Origin: Myxococcus stipitatus
Lineage (GTDB): Bacteria; Myxococcota; Myxococcia; Myxococcales; Myxococcaceae
Assembly: GCF_021412625.1 (NCBI RefSeq)
Contig: NZ_JAKCFI010000019.1
Coordinates: 1-64,000 of the forward strand
Length of the DNA: 64,000 nucleotides
Direction of reading: 5' to 3'
Part shown: positions 34,533 to 43,433 of the stretch, in pieces
Layout: each line of letters starts with the position of its first letter
Position numbering within the stretch: position 1 is the stretch's first letter
Program-made: the position numbers and the translations under genes
The notes under the pieces: model-generated
Seen by the model: the letters and a program-made list of their open reading frames with translations, nothing else
What the model was told of the DNA's origin: nothing
The model's database searches: none

Positions 34533-35132
34533 CTACCCGCCGTCGCCCGCGCCGCCGTCAGCAGCTCCCGCGTCGGACGTGCCCGCGTCCGCGTCGACGG
34601 AGCCGTCGTCGCAGAACGGGGCCCCACCGAGCGCCCACCGCGCGAGCAGCGCGCGCTCCTCGGCCGAGGGGACGGGCACGGCGCTGCCGCTGGGGGGCAT
34701 GTCCTGGAACACGGAGGCCCGCTGGCGGATGCGCTCGGCCTTCGCGAAGGCCCCGGGCACCGTCCCGGCGCCGCTCCCACCGTCCACGCCGCCGTCCGGT
34801 GGCGCGTAGTAGTCCAGCCGGAACGTCGCCACCTGGCTGCCGCTGGTGTCCGCGCCGTGGCAGGTGCTCACGCAGCTGGCGGCGAGGATGGGCTGGATGT
34901 CCCGGCAGTACGTCGGCACCGGTCCCGCGTCACCGCCCCCCGCGTCCGGCGTGCCGGGCAGCCCCAGCACCTCGCACGTCCGCCCCGCGCCGGGCCTCAC
35001 CGCGACACAAACGTGCGTGTCCGGGCAGTCGCCGGGCCACTCGCACGTCTTGCCGGTGAAGTCCGTCACGTCGATGGTGCAGGCCACGGCGAGGCCGACG
35101 CACACGCACGCGCTCGCGAGGAGTTTCTTCAT
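34533..35132 (-). CDS. Lipoprotein with CX3CH heme-like motif, copy 1
   Basis: A 199-residue exported protein: signal MKKLLASACVCVGLAVACT with a lipobox-like VAC. An N-terminal Cys-rich part (KTCEWPGDCPDTHVCV) is followed by DIQPILAASCVSTCHGADT, where cytochromes have CxxCH but this has CX3CH. Downstream are FRLDYY, QDMPPSG (a Met like a heme ligand) and LLARWALGGAPFC. This is the layout of the PSCyt/cytochrome c-like domain. The C-terminus is Asp/Gly/Ala-rich. Heme binding is not proven. It is a paralogue of the next gene, with a near-identical DNA stretch 600 bases away. Confidence 0.75.
   Translation of the reverse strand: MKKLLASACVCVGLAVACTIDVTDFTGKTCEWPGDCPDTHVCVAVRPGAGRTCEVLGLPGTPDAGGGDAGPVPTYCRDIQPILAASCVSTCHGADTSGSQVATFRLDYYAPPDGGVDGGSGAGTVPGAFAKAERIRQRASVFQDMPPSGSAVPVPSAEERALLARWALGGAPFCDDGSVDADAGTSDAGAADGGAGDGG
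34827..34894. repeat. 68-bp exact direct repeat, copy A
   Basis: Bases 34827-34894 equal 35427-35494, exactly 600 bases apart; identity continues at a lower level over 34801-34919. It encodes the heme-like segment of the paralogous lipoproteins. It suggests recent duplication or gene conversion. Confidence 0.9.
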
Positions 35133-35186
35133 GGGATGGGCTCGTCGTGGAAACGAAGACAGGGACGGAAGGGAAGACGCCGCGAC

Positions 35187-35744
35187 TCAGGGACCACCGG
35201 TGGCGCCGGCATCGGTCCCGCCGTCGGCGTCACAGAAGGGCGCGCCCCCCGCCACCCACCGGGCGATGAGGGCGCGCTGGGCGTCCGTGGGCCGGGTGAC
35301 GGTGGCGGGGCTGTTGGTGGGAGGCATGTCCCGCGTGTCGAACGCCCGCACCTTGATGCGCGCCGCCTTCGACTTCGCGCCAGGCACGTCGTTGCCGGTG
35401 GGCTCGTAGTAGTCGAGCCGGAACGACGCCACCTGGCTGCCGCTGGTGTCCGCGCCGTGGCAGGTGCTCACGCAGCTGGCGGCGAGGATGGGCTCGATGT
35501 CCTGGCAGTACGTCGGCACGGGGCCCGCGTCGACGCCACCGTCCGCGCTCGCCTGGGCCGGCGGGTAGCGGACCTCGCACGTGCGCTGGCCCTCGACGCC
35601 CGTCGACGAACAGGCATAGAGCGACGGGCAGTCGGAATCTTCCGAACACGCGCGACCGGCGACTTCGTCCATCTGGATGGAGCAGGCCATGGCGGCGAGC
35701 AGCGCGCCGCAGGCGGTGAGGGGGACCCAGGAGCGGTTGAGCAC
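35187..35744 (-). CDS. Lipoprotein with CX3CH heme-like motif, copy 2
   Basis: A 185-residue paralogue of the previous gene: signal VPLTACGALLAAMAC (lipobox-like), Cys-rich part GRACSEDSDCPSLYAC, then DIEPILAASCVSTCHGADT, FRLDYYEP, RDMPPTNSP and LIARWVAGGAPFC. As in copy 1, the heme-like motif is CX3CH. The start is a GTG with no strong ribosome site, chosen because it gives a complete signal peptide. 54 bases separate its stop from copy 1's start, so the two are probably co-transcribed. Confidence 0.72.
   Translation of the reverse strand: MLNRSWVPLTACGALLAAMACSIQMDEVAGRACSEDSDCPSLYACSSTGVEGQRTCEVRYPPAQASADGGVDAGPVPTYCQDIEPILAASCVSTCHGADTSGSQVASFRLDYYEPTGNDVPGAKSKAARIKVRAFDTRDMPPTNSPATVTRPTDAQRALIARWVAGGAPFCDADGGTDAGATGGP
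35427..35494. repeat. 68-bp exact direct repeat, copy B
   Basis: Second copy of the repeat at 34827-34894, inside the upstream paralogue of the CX3CH lipoprotein pair. Confidence 0.9.
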
Positions 35745-35755
35745 GGGAGGTCGGT

Positions 35756-36169
35756 TCAGAAGTGGTAGGTCAGGCTGGCCGCGTCGGCGGCCTCGTCCGG
35801 GAGCAGCTCCAGCACCAGGCCGTACAGCACGGCGGCGCCCGCGGCGACGTAGAGCACGTTGGCGGTGGCCGAGGCGGCCTTCGCGCGGTCCATGCCGACG
35901 CGCGCGTCCCGGGCGGACGCCAGCCCCTGCGCCCGCTTCGCCTCGCCCTGGGCGAAGAACCCCAGGCCCAGGCCCCCCAGCGCGAGCACGCCGCCCGCCA
36001 CGAAGGCGTAGCGGTGGCCATGCAACACGGGCGTGGAGGCGCGGACGGGCGCGTCGACGGCGGCGGTCGGCGCGTCCGCCGGGGGCGACTCCTCCGCGAC
36101 AGCGGTGATGGGCAACCCGAGCGCGACGACGAGCGCGGTGGAGACAAGCCTGCTGGGAGCCATGAGCAT
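35756..36169 (-). CDS. Exported small membrane protein of unknown function
   Basis: Not recognised. The 137-residue product has a signal peptide (LVSTALVVALGLPITAVA), a Pro/Ala-rich stretch, then two hydrophobic segments (YAFVAGGVLALGGLGLGF and ANVLYVAAGAAVLYGLVL). A polar linker containing RDARVGMDRAK joins them. It ends SLTYHF, an aromatic end. Two ATGs (36169 and 36163) are possible starts. It lies 11 bases upstream of the CX3CH lipoprotein pair on the same strand, so it may be the first gene of that operon. Confidence 0.6.
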   Translation of the reverse strand: MLMAPSRLVSTALVVALGLPITAVAEESPPADAPTAAVDAPVRASTPVLHGHRYAFVAGGVLALGGLGLGFFAQGEAKRAQGLASARDARVGMDRAKAASATANVLYVAAGAAVLYGLVLELLPDEAADAASLTYHF

Positions 36170-36218
36170 GACGCCAAGTATACCGGTGATGATGGCGGAC
36201 GTACTGTCCGAGTGTGCG

Positions 36219-36247
36219 TTGACAGCACGGAATCCCCCCTGTAGTGG
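36219..36247 (+). promoter_or_regulatory. Candidate promoter for the thi operon
   Basis: TTGACA (36219-36224), a 17-base spacer, then TAGTGG (36242-36247), a weak -10 box. It lies about 36 bases before the thiS start. I looked for a TPP riboswitch (CTGAGA, GAACCTGAT) in this leader and saw none. Confidence 0.4.
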
Positions 36248-36282
36248 CTCGTCCGGTCCCCTTCGCAAGGAGCCGTGAGGCC

Positions 36283-36483
36283 GTGCAGGTCTGGGTCAAC
36301 GGAGAAACACGCGAGGTGCCGGAGGCGACGTCGCTTGCGGCCCTGTTGGAGTCGCTGCGGATCGGCGGTCCGGGCGTGGCGGTGGAGGTGAACGCCGAGG
36401 TGGTGCGCCGCGCCCGCCACCCCGAGCACCTCCTCCAGCCAGGGGACCGTGTGGAAATCGTCACCTTCGTCGGCGGCGGGTAG
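36283..36483 (+). CDS. thiS: Sulfur carrier protein ThiS
   Basis: ThiS carries sulfur as a C-terminal thiocarboxylate for making the thiazole of thiamine. The 66-residue product has the ubiquitin-like pattern [11 protein letters not shown] at the start and ends in FVGGG, the Gly-Gly tail that is adenylated and loaded. I use the GTG 10 bases after AAGGAG because this gives the normal ThiS length; a GTG at 36244 would add 13 residues and overlap a promoter-like box. It is followed 14 bases later by thiG. Confidence 0.93.
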   Translation: MQVWVNGETREVPEATSLAALLESLRIGGPGVAVEVNAEVVRRARHPEHLLQPGDRVEIVTFVGGG

Positions 36484-36497
36484 CGAGGAGTCACCCC

Positions 36498-37280
<783 letters not shown>

Positions 37281-37295
37281 CGCGGGCCCCTCCCG

Positions 37296-37928
37296 GTGAC
37301 GCCCGTCCCCCGGCTCGTCGTCGTCACCGACTGGCGCCTGCCCCCGGACGTCCTCCTGCGCGCGCTCGACCGCGCGCTGGAGGCCGGCCCCGACGTCGCC
37401 GTCCAGCACCGCCACCCCGACGCCCCCACGCGCCAGTTCCTCGACGAGGCCCGCCAGCTCGCCTCGCTGTGCCAGGCCCGGGGCAACCCGCTGTTCGTCA
37501 ACGGCCGGCTCGACGTGGCGCTGCGCGTGGGCGCCCACCTGCACCTGCCGGCCTCCGGCCCCCTCCCCCGGGACGTCCGCCCCCACCTCCCCCCGGGACG
37601 GCTCGTGAGCATGGCGGTCCACGACGCGCGGGAGGCGCGGGACGCGACGGGCGCGGACCTCGCGCTGGTGAGCCCCGTCTTCCCGCCCGGCTCCAAGCCC
37701 GGGGATACCCGCGAGACGCTCGGGCCCGAGGGCTTCCTCGCCGTGGCCCGTCAGCTCGCCTGCCCCGCCCTCGCCCTGGGCGGAATCACCCCCGAGCGGG
37801 CGCGGGGACTCCAGGGAGCGGCGGGCTTCGCCGTCATCTCCGCCGTGCTGGAGGCGGAGTCTCCCACGCGGGTGGCCCGGTCCCTCCTCATGGCCGCTCC
37901 GCCTTCCGCTATGCTGCGCGCCCTGTGA
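37296..37928 (+). CDS. Thiamine-phosphate synthase family protein (ThiE/TenI)
   Basis: ThiE couples the pyrimidine and thiazole parts of thiamine phosphate; TenI relatives are thiazole tautomerases. The 210-residue barrel has VVVTDWRLP, VAVQHRHPDAPTRQF, NPLFVNGRLDVALRVGAHLHL, LALVSPVFPPGSKPG and CPALALGGITPERA. In ThiE the second motif usually reads QxRxK; here the Lys is absent, which fits TenI as well. Being third behind thiS-thiG fits either role. The start is a GTG. Confidence 0.8.
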   Translation: MTPVPRLVVVTDWRLPPDVLLRALDRALEAGPDVAVQHRHPDAPTRQFLDEARQLASLCQARGNPLFVNGRLDVALRVGAHLHLPASGPLPRDVRPHLPPGRLVSMAVHDAREARDATGADLALVSPVFPPGSKPGDTRETLGPEGFLAVARQLACPALALGGITPERARGLQGAAGFAVISAVLEAESPTRVARSLLMAAPPSAMLRAL

Positions 37929-38956
37929 ATTCCTCGACCCCTGCCTCCACGCTGCGCCCCCTCGCCATGGGCGAGATGATCGACCGCTCCGTCGCGTTCT
38001 GGAGAGGCCACCTCAAGCCCCTCTTCGTGCTGAGCCTCGGCTACACGTTGACGGCCTACATCATCGCGAAGGCGATCCTCGTAGCCACCCAGCGGTGGGC
38101 CCCTCTCGTCTACGCGCCGGACCGCGACGCGCTGGCGAAGGCGGACCCCACGGCCATGCTGGGACAGGCCGGCCTCATGCTGACGCTGTGGAGCGGCATG
38201 TTCCTGGTCGTCATCTGGCTCTACTGGCTCTCGATGGTCGCCACCGCCCGCTACGTGGCCTCCGCGCAGCTGGGCACGCCCGTCAGCCCCATGGACGGGC
38301 TGCGCCGCGCGCTGTCGCAGGCGGGGACGATGACGGGCGTCTACCTGCTGTCCATCGGCTGGTCCTTCCTCGTCACGTTCCTGCTGGTGCTGCCGGGGGG
38401 GCTGGCCCTCGGGGCGGGCGCGGTGCTGTCCTTCATGGAGTCCCCCGTGCTGGGCACCATCCTCGTCATCCTGGGCATCCTCCTGGCGGGCCTGGGCATG
38501 GTCGCGGCGATGCTCTGGTACTTCCTGCGCTTCCTGCTGGTGCCCCCCGTGCTCGCCATGGAGGACCTGGGGGTGTGGGCCGCGTTCAAGCGGTCGGGAG
38601 CCCTGCTGTCGGGGCGCGTGGAGCCGGGCTTCCTGGGACGGGTCGTGGTCCGGGCGATGATCCTCTTCACCGTCGTGAGCCTCATCCTGTTCTCGCTGCA
38701 CATCGTCTTCACCATCCCGTCCTGGCTGGTGATGCTGCCGTACGGCAGCCCCTTCGACGCCACCACCCTGACGCGCACGCCGCAGTACCTGCTGGTGCCG
38801 GTGGAGATCCTCCAGACGGCGGCCCAGGCCGTCTTCTCCCCCGTCAACTTCGTCTTCTGCGCGCTCTTCTACCTGGACATGCGCGTGCGCCGCGAAGGGC
38901 TGGACCTGGAGCAGCGCCTGGGCGCCTCCGCGCCATCCTCCTCGCAGGCGGCCTGA
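37925..38956 (+). CDS. Multi-spanning membrane protein upstream of DUF4129/DUF4350 genes
   Basis: A 343-residue integral membrane protein with about six helices (for example LFVLSLGYTLTAYIIAKAIL and ILVILGILLAGLGMVAAML). The beginning LRPLAMGEMIDRSVAFWRGHLKPLF resembles the start of GPDPase_memb/DUF7847-type proteins. The end is cytoplasmic and charged. Its GTG overlaps the stop of the thiE-like gene (GTGA), so it is made from the thi transcript. Such proteins often stand beside DUF4129 and DUF4350 genes, as here, in a poorly understood membrane complex. Confidence 0.75.
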   Translation: MNSSTPASTLRPLAMGEMIDRSVAFWRGHLKPLFVLSLGYTLTAYIIAKAILVATQRWAPLVYAPDRDALAKADPTAMLGQAGLMLTLWSGMFLVVIWLYWLSMVATARYVASAQLGTPVSPMDGLRRALSQAGTMTGVYLLSIGWSFLVTFLLVLPGGLALGAGAVLSFMESPVLGTILVILGILLAGLGMVAAMLWYFLRFLLVPPVLAMEDLGVWAAFKRSGALLSGRVEPGFLGRVVVRAMILFTVVSLILFSLHIVFTIPSWLVMLPYGSPFDATTLTRTPQYLLVPVEILQTAAQAVFSPVNFVFCALFYLDMRVRREGLDLEQRLGASAPSSSQAA

Positions 38957-38978
38957 AGCGGCCCGTCCCGAGCCCCAC

Positions 38979-39869
38979 GTGAGCGTCCTGCCCCTCCTCA
39001 TGGTGCTGACCGCCCTGCCCTGCGCCGAGCGCGAGGGCACTGCGCGCTCGCTGGAGGAGACCGCCCAGAGCCACCCGGACCAGCTCCCCGCCGCCCTGGA
39101 CGCGCTGGCCCCGAGCCTGGGCGGCATGCCCCTGCCCCCCGCGCGCAAGGACGACACCGCCGTCGAGCGCGCCAGACAGGTCGCGGTGTTCCTCGAACAC
39201 GCGTGCGCCCTGGAGGCGACCCAGGACGAGGTCCCCGCCGTCGTGCTGGCCCCTGCGGAGCGGCGGCGCCTGAAGGCCATCCTCGATCGCCCCGAGTTCG
39301 CCCGGGCCCGTCAGCGGCACGGCGACCTGCTCAAGCAGTGGATGCGGCGGCTCGAGGGCTGGCTGGAGGGCTTCTTCGAGTCCCGCGAGGCCCAGGGCTT
39401 CGCGGTCGCCACCCGCGCGGTGATGCTGGGACTGGCGCTGGCCGTGGTGCTGTGGGGCCTGCTGCGCCTGAGGGAGCGGGGTCGGCGCCGTCACCACGCG
39501 GCGCCGCGCTCCGGGCGCCCCGACCTGCCCGTCGTCCTCGATGCGCCTCCCGAACACCTGAAGCGGGCCCGCGCGGCGCTGGCGGACGACGCCCGGGAGG
39601 CGATCCGCGAGGCGCTGCTCGGACTGCTGTCCTCGCTCGAGGAGCGGCGATGGGCGCGTCCCGACCGGGTGCGGACCAACCGTGAGCTGGCGGCGGAGCT
39701 GCCGTCGCGCGGCGCTCCCGCCTCCGTGGTGGGCGAGGTCGAGCGGCTCGTCGGCTGGTACGACCAGGCGTTCTACTCGCTCTCCCCGGTGGGCCAGGAC
39801 GATGCCGCGCGCTTCATCGACGCGGTGGAGCGGCTCCATCGCGAGCCCGTCGCGGAGGTCGCGGCGTGA
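38979..39869 (+). CDS. DUF4129 domain membrane protein
   Basis: A 296-residue protein. A short N-terminal hydrophobic signal (VLPLLMVLTALPC) leads to a periplasmic helical part (about 20-140), one membrane helix (AVMLGLALAVVLWGLLRL, near residue 150) and a cytoplasmic part. That part ends in the DUF4129 pattern: EAIREALLGLLSSLEERRW, RTNRELAAELP, VERLVGWYDQAFYS. DUF4129 proteins usually go with MoxR ATPases and DUF58 or transglutaminase proteins. The start is a GTG. It overlaps the DUF4350 gene (GTGA). Confidence 0.8.
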   Translation: MSVLPLLMVLTALPCAEREGTARSLEETAQSHPDQLPAALDALAPSLGGMPLPPARKDDTAVERARQVAVFLEHACALEATQDEVPAVVLAPAERRRLKAILDRPEFARARQRHGDLLKQWMRRLEGWLEGFFESREAQGFAVATRAVMLGLALAVVLWGLLRLRERGRRRHHAAPRSGRPDLPVVLDAPPEHLKRARAALADDAREAIREALLGLLSSLEERRWARPDRVRTNRELAAELPSRGAPASVVGEVERLVGWYDQAFYSLSPVGQDDAARFIDAVERLHREPVAEVAA

Positions 39870-41053
39870 AGAACGTCCGGACCCTCCTCACCTTCGCGGT
39901 GCTCGTCGTGCTCGCGCTCGCCCTGGGGCTGGCGGAACGGCAGGAAGCCCCCGAGTCGCCCATTCCCACCGTGGAGAACACGAGTGCCCAGGGTGCCCGC
40001 GCGCTCTACCTGTTCCTGCGCGAGGCAGGACGCCCGGTCGGCACGCTGCTCGACTCGCTGGAGACCCTCCCGAAGGACACCCGCACGCTCGTCATCGCCG
40101 CCCCCGAGGGTCGCCCCGTCACGGACGCGGAGGTGCTCGCGCTGCGGACCTTCGTCGGCGGCGGTGGCACGCTCGTCTACCTGTCCCCACGAGAGCTGGG
40201 GCGGCACCAGGCCGCCCTCGAGTCCTGGCTGAGGCTCGACGAAGGGCCGCTGCTGCCCTCCACCGAGCGGGGACTGGGCACGGACCTGGCCGACGCGGGA
40301 GGGACCACCGTGGACGTCTGGCTCGCCACGGGGCCCCTGCGCGGGTTGTCGTCGCTGCGCGTCTCCCAGGACCGGGGCATCGTGGTCCGCCACGCGGATG
40401 CCGTTCCCCTCGCGGGCCTGGGCGGCGCGGTGGTCCTCTGGCGACGCGCCATCGACAAGGGCGAGGTGTTCGTCCTCGCCGGCGCGGACCTGGTGGAGAA
40501 CCGCCGCCTGGAGCTGCTGGACAACGCGGCCTTCTGGGACGCGCTCTCCCGTCGGGGGCCGCTGGTCTTCGACGAATACCACCACCTCCAGGCCCCGCCC
40601 CCGCCGCTGTCGCGGGGCATCTGGGTGTTCGTCGCCCAGGTCCTGACGGTGGGGCTCGTCTACGCCGTCTCCCGAGGGACGAGGTTCGGCGCGCCCCGCC
40701 CCGTGCGCCTCGAGCGCCACCGCTCCGCGCTCGAGTACGTGCGGAGCATGGGCTGGCTGATGCGCCGGGCGAAGGTGGAGAAGGAGCTGCTGCCGGAGCT
40801 GGACCGGGCCCTGCGTCAGTCGTTGCAGGAGCGGCTGGGAATCTCGCTCACCCTGGACGACGCGGAGGCGGCGCGGCTGTTGGAGCGGGACGGAGGAATC
40901 CCCGCCGCCCGCTACCTCGAGGCGAAGGCCGACCTCACCCACCTGCAGGGCCAGCCCGTCGTGCGCCCCTCCGACTACGCGCGCGTGGCACGCGCCTACG
41001 CGTGGCTGGAGCGCGAGGTCACCGGGCGCGCGACCTCGCGCCCCGCCGCTTGA
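39866..41053 (+). CDS. DUF4350 domain protein
   Basis: A 395-residue protein. It has an N-terminal membrane helix (LLTFAVLVVLALALGLA), a flavodoxin-like DUF4350 domain (TSAQGARALYLFLREAGRPV, TLVIAAPEGRPVTDAEVLAL, FVGGGGTLVYLSP) and a second helix near 253 (IWVFVAQVLTVGLVYAVS). The cytoplasmic end carries RSALEYVRSMGWLMRRAKVEKELLPELDRA. DUF4350 genes usually stand with DUF4129, MoxR and DUF58. Here the set ends with this gene. Confidence 0.82.
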   Translation: MKNVRTLLTFAVLVVLALALGLAERQEAPESPIPTVENTSAQGARALYLFLREAGRPVGTLLDSLETLPKDTRTLVIAAPEGRPVTDAEVLALRTFVGGGGTLVYLSPRELGRHQAALESWLRLDEGPLLPSTERGLGTDLADAGGTTVDVWLATGPLRGLSSLRVSQDRGIVVRHADAVPLAGLGGAVVLWRRAIDKGEVFVLAGADLVENRRLELLDNAAFWDALSRRGPLVFDEYHHLQAPPPPLSRGIWVFVAQVLTVGLVYAVSRGTRFGAPRPVRLERHRSALEYVRSMGWLMRRAKVEKELLPELDRALRQSLQERLGISLTLDDAEAARLLERDGGIPAARYLEAKADLTHLQGQPVVRPSDYARVARAYAWLEREVTGRATSRPAA

Positions 41054-41070
41054 AGCCCCGTCCCCGCGGA

Positions 41071-41091
41071 GGACGGCGACGCGCGCCGTCC
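41071..41091. terminator. Bidirectional hairpin between convergent genes
   Basis: Perfect 8-bp stem GGACGGCG / CGCCGTCC with a 5-base loop, 17 bases after the DUF4350 gene and 5 bases before the stop of the glycosyltransferase on the other strand. It has no T-run. Confidence 0.45.
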
Positions 41092-41095
41092 CGAC

Positions 41096-42298
41096 TCAGA
41101 GCGCCTTGCCGGCCTCCAGCATCGCCGTGCCCACGTGGCGGCGGATCTCCTCCACCCGGGCATCCCAGCTCTCGTTGAAGATGCGCTCGGCGCGCTCGCG
41201 GCTCGGGCCGGCGCCCTCCGCCAGGCACTCGTCCACCTTGCGCGCGAAGTCCTCCGTCGAGGTGGCGATCTTGCAGAGCCCCACCTTGCGGACCTCCGGC
41301 AGGTCGGTCGACACGACAGGGAGCCCCGCGGCCAGGTACTCGCGCACCTTCAGCGGATTGGCGTTGAGCGTCAGCTCGCTGACCTTGAAGGGCATCAGCG
41401 CGACGTCGAAGGCGCGGCTGTACCCCGGCAGGTCGGCGTAGGGCTTGCGGCCGAGCATGTGGATGTTGGGTTCGGCGCGCAGCGCGGAGTCGTCGCAGTC
41501 CGGCGTCGTCTTGCCGATGACGACCACGGAGCCCTCCCGGTGGGCGCGGGCCGTGGCGATGATGGCCTCCTGGTCCACCCAGTCCGCCACCAGACCGAAG
41601 AAGCCGATGATGGGCTTGGGCAACCGGGCGATGTCCTCCGGAATCCGCGTGGCGGGATCACACGCCTTCACGAAGTGACGGAAGTCCGTGCCATGGCGCA
41701 CCAGCACCGTGCGCGGGTTGACGCGCGACTTGTTCTCCCGCAGGCGCTCCGCGGAGGTGATGCAGAGGTCGGCGCGGCGCAGCAGCCGCTCCTCCAGCTC
41801 CGCGATGTGCCGGCCATTCGTGTCGCTGAAGGCGGAGAACTCGTCGACGCAGTGGTAGACGACGAACTCCTCGCCCAGCGTCCCGGACACCGGCGCGGAG
41901 GCCGGCAGGAAGCTCCAGGAGATGGGGCGCTGGAAGCCGAGCTGCTTCATCGCCCGGCGCACCTGGAACCGCAGCAGCTCGCGGTTCGCGCCGCGCACCA
42001 GCTCCGACCCGTAGAACGGGATGGCCAGCGGCGACAGGACGTGGAGGTTGGGCTCCACCTCGCGCAGGCCCTGGGTGAAGCGCTCCAGCTTCCCGAGGAT
42101 ACGCTTGACGTCGTGGGCGTTCGCGCGCGGCGCCCGGTTGCCGATGCTGTTCACCCACAAGATGCGGTTGTCCCGGGAGAGGATCCGCATGATGTGGACC
42201 TTGGACAGCGGATCGCCGTCCCAGTCGTTGGAGAACACCACCAGGTCCCTGCCCCGAAGGGCTCGGCGGGTCAGGTCCAGCTCGTCACTGCGCCGCAT
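41096..42298 (-). CDS. Glycosyltransferase (GT-B, family 1/4 type)
   Basis: A 400-residue GT-B enzyme without membrane segment. It has VVFSNDWDGDPLSKVHIM near the start, VDEFSAFSD, IGFFGLVADWVDQEAI (start of the second Rossmann half), NIHMLGRKPYADLPGY and NANPLKVREYLAAGLPVVSTD, the donor-sugar region (family consensus EA/KxxEYLAxGxPVV). The ATG has AGGAG upstream. It is the last gene of a five-gene minus-strand polysaccharide operon. The sugar it moves is not readable. Confidence 0.88.
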   Translation of the reverse strand: MRRSDELDLTRRALRGRDLVVFSNDWDGDPLSKVHIMRILSRDNRILWVNSIGNRAPRANAHDVKRILGKLERFTQGLREVEPNLHVLSPLAIPFYGSELVRGANRELLRFQVRRAMKQLGFQRPISWSFLPASAPVSGTLGEEFVVYHCVDEFSAFSDTNGRHIAELEERLLRRADLCITSAERLRENKSRVNPRTVLVRHGTDFRHFVKACDPATRIPEDIARLPKPIIGFFGLVADWVDQEAIIATARAHREGSVVVIGKTTPDCDDSALRAEPNIHMLGRKPYADLPGYSRAFDVALMPFKVSELTLNANPLKVREYLAAGLPVVSTDLPEVRKVGLCKIATSTEDFARKVDECLAEGAGPSRERAERIFNESWDARVEEIRRHVGTAMLEAGKAL

Positions 42299-42363
42299 GT
42301 CTCATCGCTCCTGTGTCGAAAACCCTCGCGGCACGCCGCGAGTCGGAAGGTGGAAGGCGCCGC

Positions 42364-43425
42364 TCACGTCGCGGGCGCGGACTGGGTGGAGGACCGTCCG
42401 CGCGCGGAGGACTCCGCGTACAGCTCGAGCAGCACCGGCCCGGCGTCCGGCGCGTGCACGCGGGGGCGGCCCGCCGCCACGGCCTCGCGCACGGCCGACG
42501 CCAGCGCCGTCGAATCGCCCGCGCGGAACACGCGGGTGCCCTCGGGCCTGACACACACGTCGCTCGCCACGCACGGCACGCCCAGCGCCAACGCCTCGCG
42601 CACGGAGATGGAGTCCCCGTCGTGCGTGGTGGGCCGCAGGAAGACGTCACTCCGGGCGATGAGCCCGAGCGCCTCGGGATGCGCGAGCTCGCCCAGGACC
42701 TCCAGGTGCTTCGCGACGCCGCACTCCCGCACGTCCCGGATGAACTTCTCCGAGTCCGTTCCGGGACCGAACACCGCCAGCCCCACGTCCGGCAACGTCG
42801 ACGCCAGCTTTTGCACCGCGCGGAACGCGACCCGCCGTCCGTAGACGGGCGAGGGGTGGTGCGCCAGCGTCAACAGCGGCCGGCGCCGCGCGCGAGCGGA
42901 CTCCACCAACGGGGGCGTCGGGCCGGGGACCACCTGCGACGCGCAGAAGGCCGGGTACACGACGATCTTCTCGTCGGCGACACCACAGTCCACCAGCGCG
43001 TCGCGCACCGCGCCGGACACCGCGATGACGCGCGCATAGCCGGCCAGCGCGACGCGGGCGAAGACGCGCCGCGCCGAGGACGCGGCCAGGTAGTCCGGCA
43101 ACAGTCCGGAGTGGAGGGTGATGAGGCGGGGCGCGCGGCCCGTGGGCAGGCCCCCTACCGTGGCCGCGAGCAGCCACGCCTTGGGGTTGTTGCCGCTGGT
43201 GTGGACATGCACCGTCCACCCGGCGGACAGGAAACCCGCGAGCCGGAGGCCGAAGTCGGCGATGCCGCTCACCGGGTGGACGTCCGGAACCGGCCGGCCG
43301 CCCTTCCCGATGTCCAGCACCTTCGCTTCGACCCCACGACCGCGAAGGAACCCGTGAAGCTGTTGGACGTGGATCGCCACGCCACCATACGGCGGTGGAT
43401 GGTCACCAACGAGGAGCACGCGCAT
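42364..43425 (-). CDS. Glycosyltransferase family 4
   Basis: A 353-residue GT-B enzyme: VLLVGDHPPPYGGVAIHVQQL (glycine-rich acceptor-side loop at the very N-terminus), VHVHTSGNNPKAW, LITLHSGLLPDYL, VIAVSGAVRDALV and DVFLRPTTHDGDSISVREAL. The last is the E-x7-E region, with ALALGVPCVASDV after it. It likely adds one sugar to a lipid-linked repeat unit in the cytoplasm. It lies 65 bases before the other glycosyltransferase and 8 bases after the acetyltransferase gene. Confidence 0.9.
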   Translation of the reverse strand: MRVLLVGDHPPPYGGVAIHVQQLHGFLRGRGVEAKVLDIGKGGRPVPDVHPVSGIADFGLRLAGFLSAGWTVHVHTSGNNPKAWLLAATVGGLPTGRAPRLITLHSGLLPDYLAASSARRVFARVALAGYARVIAVSGAVRDALVDCGVADEKIVVYPAFCASQVVPGPTPPLVESARARRRPLLTLAHHPSPVYGRRVAFRAVQKLASTLPDVGLAVFGPGTDSEKFIRDVRECGVAKHLEVLGELAHPEALGLIARSDVFLRPTTHDGDSISVREALALGVPCVASDVCVRPEGTRVFRAGDSTALASAVREAVAAGRPRVHAPDAGPVLLELYAESSARGRSSTQSAPAT

Positions 43426-43433
43426 GGAAGCCC

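Noticed and set aside
36170-36282. TPP riboswitch ahead of thiS
   Set aside because: None of the conserved THI-box elements is present in the short leader.
36244-36282. Upstream GTG start for thiS
   Set aside because: It gives an unusually long ThiS and would overlap the -10-like box; the GTG at 36283 has AAGGAG and a normal length.
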